Positions 61,917-64,000 of a stretch of 64,000 nt of DNA are shown piece after piece. The notes below the pieces were generated by a model that made no database searches, was not told the DNA's origin, and saw only the letters and a program-made list of their open reading frames with translations. The stretch is from Sipunculus nudus (taxonomy: Eukaryota; Annelida; Sipuncula; Golfingiida; Sipunculidae): positions 35,882,862 to 35,946,861 of the forward strand of contig CM049307.1 in NCBI GenBank assembly GCA_026874595.1. Direction: 5' to 3'. The translations under genes were made by a program, and so were the position numbers. The first letter of the stretch is position 1. Every line of letters begins with the position of its first letter.

Positions 61917-64000
61917 TATACACGCATACCTACATTTATACACACATGAGATATATAAGACACACACATGTATATTTTATATTACATGTATATCCATTTA
62001 TTATGATATAATGGTTCGGGTCGCATTCAGTGTGCGATTAAATTGACCGATAGATGGCAGTGTTGTTGGCAGTGTCAAAGCCAGTCAGGCCTCATGAGGC
62101 GCTGAGACTGGGAAACTGCGTCAGCGAAAATCCTTCTTTGCAAAGCCAGATGTGAGCATAAAAGCAGGTCACTAGACCATGCTTGTACCAGTGGAAACGT
62201 AACAATGTGGTGACCAGCGCAACAGAAATACAAAAATGTACACCAAATAAACCAACATTGTGGGTCATATGTTTGTATTTTTTTGCTGCGACAGATCTTA
62301 CGTTCCAGACGGCAAAAGGCTCGAGCAAACATGACGTATAGAGTAGTTCACAGTCTCATAGAGAGACCCTCATGACTTGTGCCGCAAGCCAGAGCAACGA
62401 CCAAAGCGTCTCCGGAGCTCAAGCCACTTTGCCATTGTATAGCTAACAAGATTCCTTCTTTCCTGATAGTGTCGTACTCAGGAATTCACTCCGCAACATA
62501 TTGTCTTATCCAGAAACTTTATTTATTTATTTATATTTATATAAATCCTTCCTGTCGGTGATTTTGACTTTTTTGTTTTGATTATCTATAATACTCCAGA
62601 TGAATTCTGCACCTTTATGGAAGAAGAAGAGGAAAATACCCTGCAGTCTTGTAATTTAGTATTTCCTCACTAGATGGCGATATACATTCAGTGGTCCCAT
62701 TGTTCCTGGAACTGTTATTTATGCCCACTGCCTCTCGGTTAAAACAAAGATACCATTCGGATATATAATGTCTTTGGTTAAAACGGTGGTTAAAAATCAG
62801 TGGTTTATCAAGCTTAGGTATGGAATATAATGAGAATACAAGGGTGTTTACAGGAATTGAAGTAGGTTTTTAGAGGGAGAAGTACTCTGCTCCAGAAGCT
62901 AGCGGCCTCTGGCGGAGATCAATAAAACATACCTGACGTCCCAAAGGATTTGCAGTACTTTTATGCTGATGTTTGGTAGACATGATTAATAACATGACAT
63001 GACAAATTACTCGTTTTTACTGATCAAATATATTCTGCCAAGTAAATTTAAATAAGGCATTTTTTTTAATTAATGACTATTGGTGGAATACACACACTGA
63101 AGCATTGAGTCGTGTCTGCTTCGTGCATTGATTATCTGAAGGACCGGCGGTGATGTAACCAGTCAACAACAAACCTCACAGTCCTGTTACACTGCTGGCT
63201 TCACAGAATATTACATTGTGTCTGTGAGTTATTGTGTGTGCTTGCTGAGGTCACCGTACCACAGGGTTTTATTGTATTGATGATATGATGGTGTACATTT
63301 GGCAACTTTACGATATGCTCAAATGTGTTTATATTAAATAATATTATTAAACCTCAATTTAAACATAAAATTTAATAACTTTAATAATAATAAATAATCC
63401 TTTATATGATTAGCATATTGGTCTTTTAGTGTATGATTGTATATTTTTAACATTTAATGCACATTACATGCAGCATGGCTGTACATGTTTCTGTGAAATA
63501 CCCACGCCATGGTCATGTTTGTCTGGCCTATATACAGCCGTATTTTCGGCAAGATATATAGTGACACAATAGCGACCCATTTTAGGAGATGCTTGAGAAA
63601 CTTGATGGGCCATCTGGTCGGAAATTTGCAGTTTAACTAATCTAAACTGCAGCATTTTAGCATCAATGTTTGACTCATTAGTTTTCTTTGGAATTCCTGA
63701 CGCCCAAGACGGAGACTCTTTGAGGCAATTTGGATAAATGTCAAAATCATGTTGTCCCGCATTTAGAAGAAGTGTCATTTGATAGCCTTTATTCCGTACG
63801 ACCTCATGGCGAAACTCTCATACCACGATAACTGAAAGCTTTAAAGAGAAAAATTACCTGTTGAATTATCTTAATCTAACATAAATGAAAACTGGCACCG
63901 TTTAATGGCACTGATGTCATTGAGGGAATTTCTCCGGGAATCCCTCGATGAGCTAATCAAACGACAGGCATTTTAATAATTACAGATATAAGCCTTTATC
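61917..64000. other. Intergenic sequence, no recognised gene
   Basis: Minus-strand frames at 62075-62332 and 63464-63778 (104 codons) are the longest, but neither matches a known family or shows clear splice sites. I report the stretch as unannotated. Confidence 0.4.

Noticed and set aside
63464-63778. 104-codon minus-strand open frame as a gene
   Set aside because: No recognised domain, no convincing splice sites and AT-rich surroundings. It could be chance; left unannotated.

Overview
This window is nuclear DNA of an animal, most likely a bivalve or other mollusc. The evidence is AT-rich sequence, genes split by GT-AG introns, and large amounts of interspersed repeats of a style common in bivalves: tandem-core elements with hairpin ends, 'gcccccgcc...ggcgggggc' repeats, AGGTCA-rich repeats and a tRNA-type SINE. 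The assignment to bivalves is inference; no species can be named from the sequence alone. I see no bacterial or viral genes.

Three host genes are supported. (1) 5361-5570 (minus) is one internal exon of an unkempt-family CCCH zinc-finger gene (UNK/UNKL); the rest of that gene was not found and probably lies left of the window, plus a 5' exon to the right. (2) 16506-36761 (minus) is a complete 18-exon EIF3B gene encoding a 701-residue translation initiation factor 3 subunit B. I read every exon junction with consistent phase. (3) 50405-55003 (plus) is a complete five-coding-exon SLC25A19-type mitochondrial carrier gene of 314 residues. EIF3B and SLC25A19 lie head to head, about 13.6 kb apart.

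Most of the remaining sequence is transposon-derived. Dead protein-coding elements are a LINE reverse transcriptase at about 38.3-39.2 kb and a ZMYM1/hAT-like transposase remnant at 43.3-44.5 kb. Non-coding repeats include four copies of one tandem-core element (0.2-2.0, 19.6-20.8, 46.2-47.7 and 57.6-59.3 kb), two copies of a related element (17.1-18.9 and 22.4-23.8 kb), a 335-bp higher-order array in EIF3B intron 1, a nested pair at 28.2-29.7 kb, a short poly-G-carrying family ending in GGCGGATCCA inverted repeats, a 23-bp minisatellite beside the EIF3B 3' end, and several long TA microsatellites.

The most interesting pattern is that repeat families whose bodies differ share one architecture: a start near AACTAGA followed by a short hairpin, internal tandem units, and a 3' hairpin followed by A-rich sequence. 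Three of them carry the 12-bp palindrome GGTGGCGCCACC (24 perfect copies counted by eye), which in two families recurs at alternating steps of about 149 and 129 bp. All recognised copies inside EIF3B lie antisense to the gene. This looks like a superfamily of non-autonomous elements moved by common machinery, perhaps Helitron/Helentron-like.
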